From: a virus
Length of the DNA stretch: 64,000 nucleotides
Reading direction: 5' to 3' (one strand)
IMG/VR virus record: IMGVR_UViG_3300033997_000243
Coordinates: 62,001-126,000 of that record
Shown: in pieces, positions 1 through 7,230 of the stretch
Numbering within the stretch: position 1 is the first letter of the stretch
How the letters are laid out: each line of letters starts with the position of its first letter
Translations under genes and position numbers: made by a program
Notes under the pieces: model-generated
Told to the model about the DNA's origin: nothing
Database searches by the model: none
Seen by the model: only the letters and a program-made list of their open reading frames with translations

Positions 1-2
1 AT

Positions 3-119
3 GGGCAAATTGTTTACCGTTGGTGTCACGATTCAACTGGTTTTGAATGCAGCCAAGTTGAAAATCCGGCTTACGTAAGTAACCAACACGATCCTAAAAA
101 CATTATGATGGTGCGCTAA
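3..119 (+). CDS. C-terminal end of an unknown protein (partial)
   Basis: An open frame enters from the left edge and gives 38 residues before its TAA. The frame contains W-C-H-D and ends in N-I-M-M-V-R. The stop overlaps the ATG of the next gene (TAATG), the usual spacing in this phage, which supports this frame over the ATG at position 1 in another frame. The start lies outside the window and no function can be assigned. Confidence 0.6.
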   Translation, partial: GQIVYRWCHDSTGFECSQVENPAYVSNQHDPKNIMMVR

Positions 120-1039
120 TGGAATTCAGATACAATTCAGATACTCCATTCCAATTAGGTGAATGGTTTAAAATAGAGCGTAATCATTTCTGGCATGTGT
201 ACTTAGATTCACGTATTAAAATTCGTGATGACAAAGGCGCTGTTGCTGTAGTTGATGAACGTACTTTGCGAGATCTTGTTGAAAAAAGCTTAATGCTTAA
301 TGGCGATCCTGCTTTGTTCGATTCTGTTTGGATTACACTAAACAACATTAAACCTGTTGCCATTGACTCTAAGGATATTGTTAGCGAAAGTGCAACATTG
401 AATTACAACTACCGTGTTGTTCTTCAACCTCCTGCAATTAAAAAAGCGCATCCATTAGCAATAGGTTTTCTTGAGGAAAATCTTGAACGCAGAAGAAATG
501 AATGGTGCTACCCATTAGCTGACATTGAGCGTAAGGCCGTAAATCAAGCTTTAGATTACACAGGATTTAAGAAGAAGATCAACTTAAATCATTTTATTCT
601 GTGTAAATCTGATGTAGTACCTACTTGCTTCAGTCGTCAAACCGATGCCTCTATAAAAGCGCGTCAGTTGCTTGTTCTGAACTTCAATCAACTTCAAGGC
701 TTACGTTCAGGTGCAATAACTTCAGGATTCCTTGCTCAAGTTATCACGCACGAGCTTGCTCACTTTTTAATGTATGATGGCATTGTACGTCAATCTCAGA
801 TGGAGCGTTACAAACAAGCTTTGGTTGCAAGACGTTTGCATCCAGATCAATTTAATCATGCAGGATATACTTATCCTTGGTATGAAGAAGCTTGGGCTAC
901 ATTGTGTGAGTATATGGTTCACGGTAAATCTGAACGTGGTTTAAGCTGCACAGATGGTTGGGAACTTGCAAAACAATACTTCGATAACAACTTTTTAATT
1001 AACGGAAATCCAACTGGTGATCGCTTAATTAAAATTTAA
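119..1039 (+). CDS. HExxH zinc metallopeptidase-like protein
   Basis: This 306-residue protein carries H-E-L-A-H at residues 211-215 inside a hydrophobic helix, the zincin signature. A second acidic cluster, W-Y-E-E-A-W, at about residues 255-260 could supply the third zinc ligand. The N-terminal 200 residues have no recognisable domain, and there is no signal peptide. The layout is broadly like SprT-type or other small phage metallopeptidases, but I cannot name the family. Its start overlaps the stop of the preceding gene, and it is followed at 10 bp by the first gene carrying the MKI leader. It could process virion or host proteins. It is not the serine-type prohead protease expected in myoviruses. 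The metallopeptidase call rests on motif only. Confidence 0.65.
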   Translation: MEFRYNSDTPFQLGEWFKIERNHFWHVYLDSRIKIRDDKGAVAVVDERTLRDLVEKSLMLNGDPALFDSVWITLNNIKPVAIDSKDIVSESATLNYNYRVVLQPPAIKKAHPLAIGFLEENLERRRNEWCYPLADIERKAVNQALDYTGFKKKINLNHFILCKSDVVPTCFSRQTDASIKARQLLVLNFNQLQGLRSGAITSGFLAQVITHELAHFLMYDGIVRQSQMERYKQALVARRLHPDQFNHAGYTYPWYEEAWATLCEYMVHGKSERGLSCTDGWELAKQYFDNNFLINGNPTGDRLIKI

Positions 1040-1048
1040 GGAAAACAT

Positions 1049-1447
1049 ATGAAAATCAAAGTATTCGTTTCGCAAAGTTCGTACTCTTTGGCCAGACTTA
1101 AAGCATCTGACTCTAAATTCAGACAGTTGGCTGACGACAGATTTACTTCGTCACAAATCAAAAAACTTATGACCAAAGGAACGAAACTTCTTATGGTTGT
1201 TACAGGTGCTTACACACGTAAGGCTGATAACAAAGTAACTCCACAACTAAACAAATATACTCTTGTCATCAAAGAAGTTGAAATAGCTGGCAACGGAAAA
1301 TTAAAAAGAGTGTTGATTGCTCCAGAAGGTAAACATTCAAAAGATGAAATTAAACCTTTATCTGCGGCTGCTTTGGCAAAACTGTTGAACGGCGAAAAGG
1401 CTACTCTTAAATCTAAGAAAGGCACCAAAAGTGCTTCTCTTAAATAA
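1049..1447 (+). CDS. Small basic protein with MKI-type N-terminal leader
   Basis: This 132-residue protein begins M-K-I-K-V-F-V-S-Q-S-S, one of the leaders shared across the + strand module. The rest is lysine-rich with a basic C-terminal tail (K-S-K-K-G-T-K). AAGGAAA lies just upstream of the ATG. No family is recognised. The leader and the basic composition suggest an internal head protein that could neutralise packaged DNA; this is inference. Confidence 0.75.
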   Translation: MKIKVFVSQSSYSLARLKASDSKFRQLADDRFTSSQIKKLMTKGTKLLMVVTGAYTRKADNKVTPQLNKYTLVIKEVEIAGNGKLKRVLIAPEGKHSKDEIKPLSAAALAKLLNGEKATLKSKKGTKSASLK

Positions 1448-1465
1448 ATTCAATAGGAAAATCTT

Positions 1466-2293
1466 ATGAAAATTCAAGTTATGTTGTCTGAGAGCGCAGA
1501 TTTAACTGCTGCCCAAGAAAAGAAAATTGTTGTTGGCGGTACTTTTACTTTATATACAATAGTATCAACTAAAAAGACTCCACCAAGACCGAGCATTGGC
1601 TTTATTCCGAAAGAAACTATAGAGCGCTACAAAAAGATGCCTCCTGTTATAACAAAGGCGGCCACTAACTATCGTATAACCGAAGTGAATAGCACTAAAT
1701 CTGGATCAGTTAAATCCATAGTTGCTGTTGCAGAGCGTGACAATTCTCTTACACGTAAGCATCCCGGCAATTTATCAACTTTAACATTAACTAAAGCTAA
1801 ACTTTTGAGTTTAATCGGAAACAAAATAACAAAAGAAGATGTTGGAAGTCAGAGTATAACACTTACTACAAATTCTAAAGATACAACAGCATTCTTTAAC
1901 AAAACTGAGGCAAAAGACAAACAACGCATAAAAGCCTTAGATGAACAAATAGCTAAACTTCAAAAACAACGTGAAGAATTAGCTGGAGTTCAGAAAAAGC
2001 GTAACGATGCTATACACGATGCGGAATCCGCTAAGAAACGTGCTGAACTTAAAGCACAAGGCTATAGTTATTTAGTTGTTATTGAAGGTAAAGAAACAAA
2101 GAAAAAAACTTTAAGTGAAGCCCGTTCAGTCAGACCAAAGATCGGTGAAACCGCTTCGATTTTTGCTGTATTAGCAGGTAAACGCTCAAAGATTCTTACG
2201 TGGTCAGCTAAAGATCCTGTAACCAAAAGAGTCCTTAAAGGATATAATTGGTTCTTTACTTCAGCTGCTGCACAGAAAAAGTTTGATGTATGA
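1466..2293 (+). CDS. Unknown protein with MKI leader ending LSESA and a coiled coil
   Basis: This 275-residue protein starts M-K-I-Q-V-M-L-S-E-S-A. The L-S-E/S junction fits a T4-type prohead protease site ([LI]-x-E). Residues about 145-200 are rich in K, E, Q and A with heptad spacing and are probably a coiled coil. The C-terminal 75 residues look globular. It sits 18 bp after the previous leader-bearing gene. AGGAAAA precedes the ATG. The function is unknown; an internal head protein is the best guess. Confidence 0.75.
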   Translation: MKIQVMLSESADLTAAQEKKIVVGGTFTLYTIVSTKKTPPRPSIGFIPKETIERYKKMPPVITKAATNYRITEVNSTKSGSVKSIVAVAERDNSLTRKHPGNLSTLTLTKAKLLSLIGNKITKEDVGSQSITLTTNSKDTTAFFNKTEAKDKQRIKALDEQIAKLQKQREELAGVQKKRNDAIHDAESAKKRAELKAQGYSYLVVIEGKETKKKTLSEARSVRPKIGETASIFAVLAGKRSKILTWSAKDPVTKRVLKGYNWFFTSAAAQKKFDV

Positions 2294-2330
2294 ACTTAAT
2301 GCGTTCGATTCCTACTATTAAGGCGGCCCT

Positions 2331-2933
2331 ATGAAAATCAAAGTATTTATTAGCTCTTCAAATAACAAACCTAAAAAAATTGGAGGCTCCAATTGGTTTG
2401 ATGAACTTTCAGACGAAGCTAAAAAAGAATATATTGAAGAACATCCAAATAGTCAGTACGCTAAACATCATATGCGTATGGCAAAACATAAGGAACGTAA
2501 ATCAAGGACTGGCCAATTCGCATCCGGCTTAGATCCTAGATTTGCAGAAGCATCTAAAGGTTTAGATCCTAATCTATTAAAAGAAGTATCTAAACTGGAT
2601 GACGATTTGCAGCAAAGTTTCGCCAAAAGATTTTCTGGCGCTATGGAAGAGTTTGGTTTGGATGCTGATAGTGAAGAAACAACTGCTTCACTGGAAAGTC
2701 ACAAAAATAGAGCGTTGAAAGCAAAGAAAGATGCAGAAAACGCAACTAATCCTATCGCCAAAAAGAAAGCTTTAGCTACTTTTGAGCGTGAACGAGATAA
2801 CTACAAAGAGTTAAAGCTTGCTCACCAGAAAGCTTTGGATGTTTTAAAGACTCCTGGTAAGTTGGATAAATTTAAGAATCAGCTTGGTAGACAGCTTTTA
2901 AGTAAGCTAAGTAAAGTTCAAGCGGAAGAGTAA
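2331..2933 (+). CDS. Unknown helical protein with MKI leader
   Basis: This 200-residue protein begins M-K-I-K-V-F-I-S-S-S. It is followed by W-F-D-E-L-S-D-E-A-K-K-E-Y, then H-P-N-S-Q-Y-A at about residues 21-47, a type of short helical motif (L-S-x-E-x-K-x-x-Y ... H-P-x-S) that I recall from other phage virion proteins. The remainder is charged and helical, including a probable coiled coil at about residues 120-170. No enzymatic motif is seen. It belongs to the same tandem set as its neighbours. Confidence 0.7.
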   Translation: MKIKVFISSSNNKPKKIGGSNWFDELSDEAKKEYIEEHPNSQYAKHHMRMAKHKERKSRTGQFASGLDPRFAEASKGLDPNLLKEVSKLDDDLQQSFAKRFSGAMEEFGLDADSEETTASLESHKNRALKAKKDAENATNPIAKKKALATFERERDNYKELKLAHQKALDVLKTPGKLDKFKNQLGRQLLSKLSKVQAEE

Positions 2934-2935
2934 GA

Positions 2936-3094
2936 ATGAAAAAACTCATGGTGGCTAATCTTGCTAAGAAAATTCCTGAAGATCAGCGCAATAAACGTCA
3001 ACAAAAATTAGTTGATGAAATTCCTGAGATTCATGCACGCCTTAAACAAAAAACTGGCCCCTTTGCCTTTATGCGTAAATCGAAGTTTAATTAA
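2936..3094 (+). CDS. Small basic protein (52 aa)
   Basis: This short frame starts at an ATG two bases after the previous stop. It encodes 52 residues rich in K, R and Q and ends in M-R-K-S-K-F-N. GGAAGAG at the end of the previous gene can act as ribosome binding site. The stop codon lies inside the base of a terminator hairpin, as expected for the last gene of a transcript. It does not carry the full MKI leader. The function is unknown. Confidence 0.6.
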   Translation: MKKLMVANLAKKIPEDQRNKRQQKLVDEIPEIHARLKQKTGPFAFMRKSKFN

Positions 3095-3114
3095 GGGCTT
3101 CGGCCCTTTTCTTT
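3093..3114 (+). terminator. Rho-independent terminator
   Basis: AAGGGC and GCCCTT form a six-base-pair stem around a TTCG tetraloop, followed by TTCTTT. It ends the 1049-3094 gene set. Confidence 0.75.
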
Positions 3115-3124
3115 AGGTGAGCTT

Positions 3125-3457
3125 ATGAAAATTCTTGTGAGTCTTTGTACAAGTGTAGACAGTATTCAAAAAGAAAATGGTAAACTTGTATACAAGGGAA
3201 TGACTTTCATTGATTTTGATAAACCCATTGAAATAAAGGATAAGCGCTACAAACGTGCGGTATTAGCACGTAAAGGAAATAATTTTAAACTAATAAAGTA
3301 TGGCCATGTTGACTATGAAGATTTCACTACTCACAAAGATCCTGAACGTAGAGAAAATTTTCGCAAAAGATTTCGTGGCATCTTAAAGTCTAATGGTAAG
3401 CCAGCTTATAAAGATAAATGGCAAGCTGCGTATTGGGCATACAACGATCTTTGGTAG
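3125..3457 (+). CDS. Small viral protein of the 'YG..Y.D.T.HKD..RR.N' type, with MKI leader
   Basis: This 110-residue protein begins M-K-I-L-V-S-L-C-T-S. Its C-terminal half has Y-G-H-V-D-Y-E-D-F-T-T-H-K-D, then R-R-E-N-F-R-K-R, and ends A-A-Y-W-A-Y-N-D-L-W. That pattern recurs in a small protein family of unknown function in many large DNA viruses and phages; I think it is the one catalogued as DUF5754, but the number is from memory. GGTGAG precedes the start. The leader in front of this conserved module suggests head loading. Confidence 0.7.
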   Translation: MKILVSLCTSVDSIQKENGKLVYKGMTFIDFDKPIEIKDKRYKRAVLARKGNNFKLIKYGHVDYEDFTTHKDPERRENFRKRFRGILKSNGKPAYKDKWQAAYWAYNDLW

Positions 3458-3465
3458 GGAATTCT

Positions 3466-4143
3466 ATGAAGGTTAATATATTAATTTCTGAATCTGCTTC
3501 GACAACTCGTGCATTTAAAGCAAAACTTGCTGAATTAGGTTCCTTATTGTTTGAGTCAGATAATAAATTGATCAGGGAACTAAAGGTAACTAAACCTTTT
3601 GTTAAGACCATTGATGGATTAGCTTATGCTATCCGACTTGCACGTAAATCACACGTTGCTCAAAATAAAGTTGAAGAGTTAGCTACTTTGCTCGGAGTCA
3701 ATCCAGCACATATAACTTCTGCTGTGGATAAAACTGGCTATTGTCTCCACTTTAGCTCTGGTGCTGCTACCAAAGCAATTGCTACATTAAAAAGAATGGC
3801 TAAAGCCAAATCAGTTGGAGCACCTGCTAAAAAATCTAAGACCGCAGACTTCGGTTGGAATGTAGCAATCCAACAAATGACTCGTCAGAAAGAGAATATT
3901 GTTCAAGATAAAGGTCTTGAAGTTGCAGCTAAATGTAAACTGGCTTTTGCTGACCGCATTGATAAGCTTGTTGCTAAAAATACTAAAACACATGATGTCA
4001 GAAGTTTTAGTATGGAAGTTGTTGACTATCCACAAATGACAAGCACTGTCGGCACAGACGAAGTTTATATAACTGTCAAACTAAAGCTGGATCAAAAATC
4101 TCGACCTTCTCAGGGTCGTCCAGTGAAAAAAGAATTCAAGTAA
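3466..4143 (+). CDS. Unknown protein with MKV leader ending ISESA
   Basis: The ATG at 3466 (M-K-V-N-I-L-I-S-E-S-A) is chosen over an in-frame ATG at 3418 because GTAGGGA lies just before it and the longer form would overlap the previous gene. The product has 225 residues. I-S-E/S matches the T4-like protease site. The middle is lysine- and alanine-rich, and no family is recognised. The 3' end is involved in a 19-nt direct repeat that duplicates the last codons. Confidence 0.75.
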   Translation: MKVNILISESASTTRAFKAKLAELGSLLFESDNKLIRELKVTKPFVKTIDGLAYAIRLARKSHVAQNKVEELATLLGVNPAHITSAVDKTGYCLHFSSGAATKAIATLKRMAKAKSVGAPAKKSKTADFGWNVAIQQMTRQKENIVQDKGLEVAAKCKLAFADRIDKLVAKNTKTHDVRSFSMEVVDYPQMTSTVGTDEVYITVKLKLDQKSRPSQGRPVKKEFK

Positions 4144-4173
4144 TTGGTCGCTCTAAAAAGAATTCAAGTAATT
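4127..4173 (+). repeat. 19-nt direct repeat at gene end
   Basis: AAAAAGAATTCAAGTAATT occurs at 4127-4145 and again at 4155-4173, a period of 28 bases. The first copy contains the last codons and stop of the upstream gene; the second lies in the intergenic gap. It looks like a recent tandem duplication. Confidence 0.85.
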
Positions 4174-4178
4174 AAATA

Positions 4179-4193
4179 TTTTAGTTAAAGGAA
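4179..4193 (+). promoter_or_regulatory. Recurrent TTTTAGTTAAAGGAA element with ribosome binding site
   Basis: This 15-mer also occurs exactly at 17322-17336 upstream of the tail tube gene. Related TATAATTTAGT sequences lie at 7183 and 29925. The AAAGGAA part serves as ribosome binding site for the gene at 4201; the TTTTAGTT part may be a phage transcription signal. The role is inferred. Confidence 0.35.
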
Positions 4194-4200
4194 ATCAAAA

Positions 4201-5421
4201 ATGAAAATTCGTGTATTCACATCAACCTCAGCGCGTAAGCGTGATATTGTAGTAAATCAAGTTGGCACCAGTTTTGAAGTGTCTGTTGACGATAAAGTTC
4301 TGGTTAAGTTTACTGGCAAAGCAACACCTGATACTATTACAGAAAAATTGCAAAAGAAAGAATTCAATGGCGCAGAAATCAAACGTGTGTTTGCTCAGAT
4401 TGCTAAGCTTGGTAAAGCTGATTCCCGTGAAGTTAAGGTTAAACCTTCAGCTGCTGATTCAAAAACAAAGAAACAGCTTTTCTCTGATGCAACTGTACGT
4501 TTGGTGGCAAAAGAATTTCCAGAAGCTATAGCTACTTTAGCTCAACTGAATAAAACAGATCGTGCTAAAGCCTATGCCAGATCGCATCATGGCCTTGGTA
4601 TGGGTGTTCGGAATTTTATGCGTTCTAAGACCACAGAAAAAGCAGTGAGAAATCCTGTCACTGCCGACGATATTTGGTCAGAAGTTTTAGATCGTGCAAT
4701 CGAATTGAAACTTTATAAAGATACGGATGCTGATGTTTACCAGTTAGCAAAAATAACTGGTAATGCTGTAAAAGAGTTGGATATGGTTTTGTACAAAGAC
4801 GCAGATTCAGTGAAGAAATTAGGAGCCTCTATTGCACGTAGCTTGAAAAAAGCTTTCGGTGATGGCATGACTATTAAAGCTCGTGTACGTGAGCACTTTA
4901 GTCCGTCACCTAATGTACCTGCACACAGATACAATCACTTTGCTGTTTCCTTACCTATCAATATGATTACTGTAGGCGGCAACAATAAACTAAATATTTA
5001 TGTCGGTACTGGCATTGTAATGATCGAAGAGGATGGGCCGAAATCTACTAAGGTTACTAACCATAAACTGGTGAAAGGAACTAACGCAGAAGTTTTGGAG
5101 GCTATTACCAAGAATCTTAAGATCAAAACCAATACTGTTGAAAAACCTGCGTCAACAGGAAAATTCAATGAAGCAAGTCAATATGTTGTTGATAAATTCG
5201 GCAAAGATCTTAAGGCAAAAGGTATTGACTTAATACCTACACCTGGTGGCATTAGTTTTTATCATCCACGTCGCGGAACCGTTAAAGCACGTTTCGGAAT
5301 CAAAAATGGTAAGATGATGCACATGACTAAGTATAAGGCCAGTTTTGGTGAAACTTTTGACATGAGTAAACCAATTAGTAAAGCTGTTATCAGCAAAATT
5401 GTCGCTCCCTTACTTAAATAA
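4201..5421 (+). CDS. Unknown 406-aa protein with MKI leader
   Basis: The protein starts M-K-I-R-V-F-T-S-T-S-A-R-K-R and is lysine-rich and slightly repetitive. No catalytic motif or known domain is recognised. Residues 1-100 and 310-400 look alpha/beta. The leader, composition and position between other leader-bearing genes suggest an internal virion protein. It is preceded by AAAGGAAATC. Confidence 0.75.
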   Translation: MKIRVFTSTSARKRDIVVNQVGTSFEVSVDDKVLVKFTGKATPDTITEKLQKKEFNGAEIKRVFAQIAKLGKADSREVKVKPSAADSKTKKQLFSDATVRLVAKEFPEAIATLAQLNKTDRAKAYARSHHGLGMGVRNFMRSKTTEKAVRNPVTADDIWSEVLDRAIELKLYKDTDADVYQLAKITGNAVKELDMVLYKDADSVKKLGASIARSLKKAFGDGMTIKARVREHFSPSPNVPAHRYNHFAVSLPINMITVGGNNKLNIYVGTGIVMIEEDGPKSTKVTNHKLVKGTNAEVLEAITKNLKIKTNTVEKPASTGKFNEASQYVVDKFGKDLKAKGIDLIPTPGGISFYHPRRGTVKARFGIKNGKMMHMTKYKASFGETFDMSKPISKAVISKIVAPLLK

Positions 5422-5434
5422 TTTTTCCATAGGA

Positions 5435-5449
5435 TAAGGAGGTGATCCA
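5435..5449 (+). promoter_or_regulatory. 15-nt perfect complement of the 16S rRNA 3' end
   Basis: TAAGGAGGTGATCCA matches the complement of the E. coli-type 16S 3' terminus (...TGGATCACCTCCTTA) over 15 bases. An ordinary Shine-Dalgarno sequence uses 4-6 of these. No convincing long reading frame follows: GTG at 5456 gives a six-codon frame, and an AUA-started frame runs about 25 codons. See the findings. Confidence 0.8.
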
Positions 5450-5576
5450 TATCTCGTGGTAACTACACCACGTTAAAGAAGGTAGTAGAGCAACCGCTCC
5501 GCTGCATAGAGTCAGTGATTTGATCAACTTTAACTGGAGATCATTATGAAGGCACTTCTTATCTAAACTTTATTTC
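5450..5576 (+). ncRNA. Candidate structured RNA or leader containing the minigene MKALLI
   Basis: Between the extended anti-16S sequence and a terminator lie a hairpin (5455-5460 with 5467-5472), a seven-base-pair helix GTTAAAG/CTTTAAC (5472-5478 with 5528-5534) enclosing about 50 nt, and a six-codon frame at 5546-5566 (M-K-A-L-L-I-stop) with CTGGAG 5-10 nt before its ATG. No larger gene fits the 208-bp gap. It may be a regulatory small RNA or a remnant gene. The call is inference from sequence only. Confidence 0.4.
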
Positions 5577-5603
5577 AAGAGCATTCTTTTGGGTGCTCTT
5601 TCT
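5577..5603 (+). terminator. Terminator-like hairpin after the 5435-5576 region
   Basis: AAGAGCA and TGCTCTT form a seven-base-pair stem with a ten-base loop, followed by TCT. It ends the short intergenic transcript before the gene at 5630. Confidence 0.6.
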
Positions 5604-5629
5604 AATAAGGTTTCCACTAAGGAACAAAT

Positions 5630-6286
5630 ATGAAAATTCGTGTATTCATTTCAGAATCAAGTCAAGAAGATGAAGAGTTTCAAAGAATTTGCGCGTTGTA
5701 CCTTGAGCGTCAATCCGTAGTACGTGCTTTAGGTGAAATCGACCGTGTGGTAAACGCCACAACTCAGGACGCAAACGAAATAGAAAGTGATAAAAGCTTT
5801 AATACTCGTAAACGAAATCTTCAGGAAGAGGTTGCAAAGTTTGATCTTGAAATCTCAAATCTCAAACGCAGAATTTTATACGGTACTTCTCCGTGGAAAA
5901 GTAAAGATAGCGAGTGGGTTAAAGAATTTATAGCAAAATGTTCTACCTCACTTATTGCCAATCCTTCACTAATACAAGCGAATAATGAAACCCAGTATAT
6001 AGAAGTAGCTTCAAAACTTCGCAGAGAGTTACTTGATAGTGTTAGAATGATCGCAAACTTTAAAAGCGAAAATATAGCTAATCTGTTATACGCTTGCGCT
6101 AAGTTTTATTTGGATATGTCAAACAGCGGTCAAAGTTCTTTATCTCAAGTTACGTATTCGGCTGCTGTAACCGAATTGCATAAAGTTCTTGAGTTATATG
6201 AACCTATTCTTATTCGTATATACAAACACGGCATTCGTAAAGATTACATGAAAGTGTTTGCTCAGGTTTTCAAGAATTTTGGTTAA
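5630..6286 (+). CDS. Unknown helical protein with MKI leader ending ISESS
   Basis: This 218-residue protein begins M-K-I-R-V-F-I-S-E-S-S-Q-E-D-E-E, the closest match to the leader consensus, with an I-S-E/S site. The rest is predicted to be almost all alpha-helical, with a probable coiled coil at residues 40-85. No enzymatic motif is seen. It is preceded by AAGGAAC. Confidence 0.75.
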   Translation: MKIRVFISESSQEDEEFQRICALYLERQSVVRALGEIDRVVNATTQDANEIESDKSFNTRKRNLQEEVAKFDLEISNLKRRILYGTSPWKSKDSEWVKEFIAKCSTSLIANPSLIQANNETQYIEVASKLRRELLDSVRMIANFKSENIANLLYACAKFYLDMSNSGQSSLSQVTYSAAVTELHKVLELYEPILIRIYKHGIRKDYMKVFAQVFKNFG

Positions 6287-6296
6287 GGAATTTATT

Positions 6297-7115
6297 ATGC
6301 CTAATGCTGTGGTTAAATCTTATGCGGAAAAGACGGGCAAATCTGTAAAAGAAGTTGAGGCTCTTTGGGATCAGGCTAAGCAAATAGCAGGTAAAAAGTT
6401 TAAGGAAAATACCGAAAAGTTTTACCGTTACACAATGGGCATTTTTAAACGTAGCTTAGGTATATCCTCGGTTCAAACTATTGTGTCTGTAAGCACAACA
6501 ACTGGCGCACTTATAAGTCGTTCTGGTTGTTCTTGTGATGAAACAAAAGATGAAGGCCGCTTTAAAATTTGGTGGCAAGGCCCAGTCTATTCTTCAAAAA
6601 TTCTGTATGCCGCTGATAGTATTCCAGATTTGTTTGCTATGGTGGATTCTACTAGATTGCGCCAAAAACATTATCCTGAAGGAACTTACAGAATTATTGA
6701 TGACGCTGCTGACGGAAAAAGTGTTTATGGTCTACATCGTTTCGGTGGGAATGGTAGTCCAATAAAAGAACTTTGGATTCCATTGGATTTTAATCATAAA
6801 GAATTATCCAAAGTAGATTCAAGAACCACAGCTTTTCTCGCCAACTACTTAAAAGCAAATCTTTCTACACTTGAGTCAAGCTTATCAACTCACGAATTTC
6901 TTTCTCGTATGGAGCAATACGCCACTTATTATTTTAATGCAAAAGAAAGATTTGAAAGTTTATCCCCAGTTCCTGCATTTGAATCTAGCATGGATGGCCA
7001 AGCTTTATTGTCTGTTTTTCAAGATACAAATAATGCTGATCGTATTCGCTGGAAATATCCTGACAGTGCAAAGCGTGGAACCTATCCAAAAATTGAAAGT
7101 CTTGTTTTTAATTAA
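6297..7115 (+). CDS. Unknown 272-aa virion-region protein
   Basis: The ATG at 6297 is preferred over the in-frame 6258 start because AAGGA lies at the right distance and the longer form would run far into the previous gene. The product begins M-P-N-A-V-V-K-S-Y-A-E-K-T-G-K-S-V, followed by E-V-E-x-L-W-x-x-A-K, a short helical N-terminal motif I recall from several phage proteins. It has C-S-C-D near residue 76 and no MKI leader. Its stop is immediately followed by a terminator. The function is unknown. Confidence 0.65.
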   Translation: MPNAVVKSYAEKTGKSVKEVEALWDQAKQIAGKKFKENTEKFYRYTMGIFKRSLGISSVQTIVSVSTTTGALISRSGCSCDETKDEGRFKIWWQGPVYSSKILYAADSIPDLFAMVDSTRLRQKHYPEGTYRIIDDAADGKSVYGLHRFGGNGSPIKELWIPLDFNHKELSKVDSRTTAFLANYLKANLSTLESSLSTHEFLSRMEQYATYYFNAKERFESLSPVPAFESSMDGQALLSVFQDTNNADRIRWKYPDSAKRGTYPKIESLVFN

Positions 7116-7117
7116 TC

Positions 7118-7153
7118 AAAAGCCAGTTGAACCAAGTGTTCGCTGGCTTTTTT
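7118..7153 (+). terminator. Rho-independent terminator
   Basis: AAAAGCCAG and CTGGCTTTT form a nine-base-pair stem, followed by more T residues. It lies three bases after the stop at 7115. Confidence 0.8.
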
Positions 7154-7182
7154 CATTTCCCTCATTGTTTTCCACTTAAATC

Positions 7183-7200
7183 TATAATTTAGTTAGGTAA
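7183..7200 (+). promoter_or_regulatory. Candidate promoter (TATAATTTAGT)
   Basis: TATAAT is followed by TTAGTTAGGTAAG just after a terminator and 30 bp before the ribosome binding site of the gene at 7231. A near copy lies at 29925. There is no good -35 box at 17 bp, so a phage-specific or modified polymerase signal is possible. Confidence 0.4.
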
Positions 7201-7230
7201 GACAAATTAACCGTGTACAAAGGAACTCGT

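Noticed and set aside
119-1039. Prohead protease
   Set aside because: Myovirus prohead proteases are serine-type; this gene has a zincin motif instead.
5472-5534. tRNA-like sequence closed by GTTAAAG/CTTTAAC
   Set aside because: The total length is about 63 nt, the T-arm and its loop do not form, there is no U33 anticodon context, and no CCA end. It is kept only as part of a possible structured RNA.
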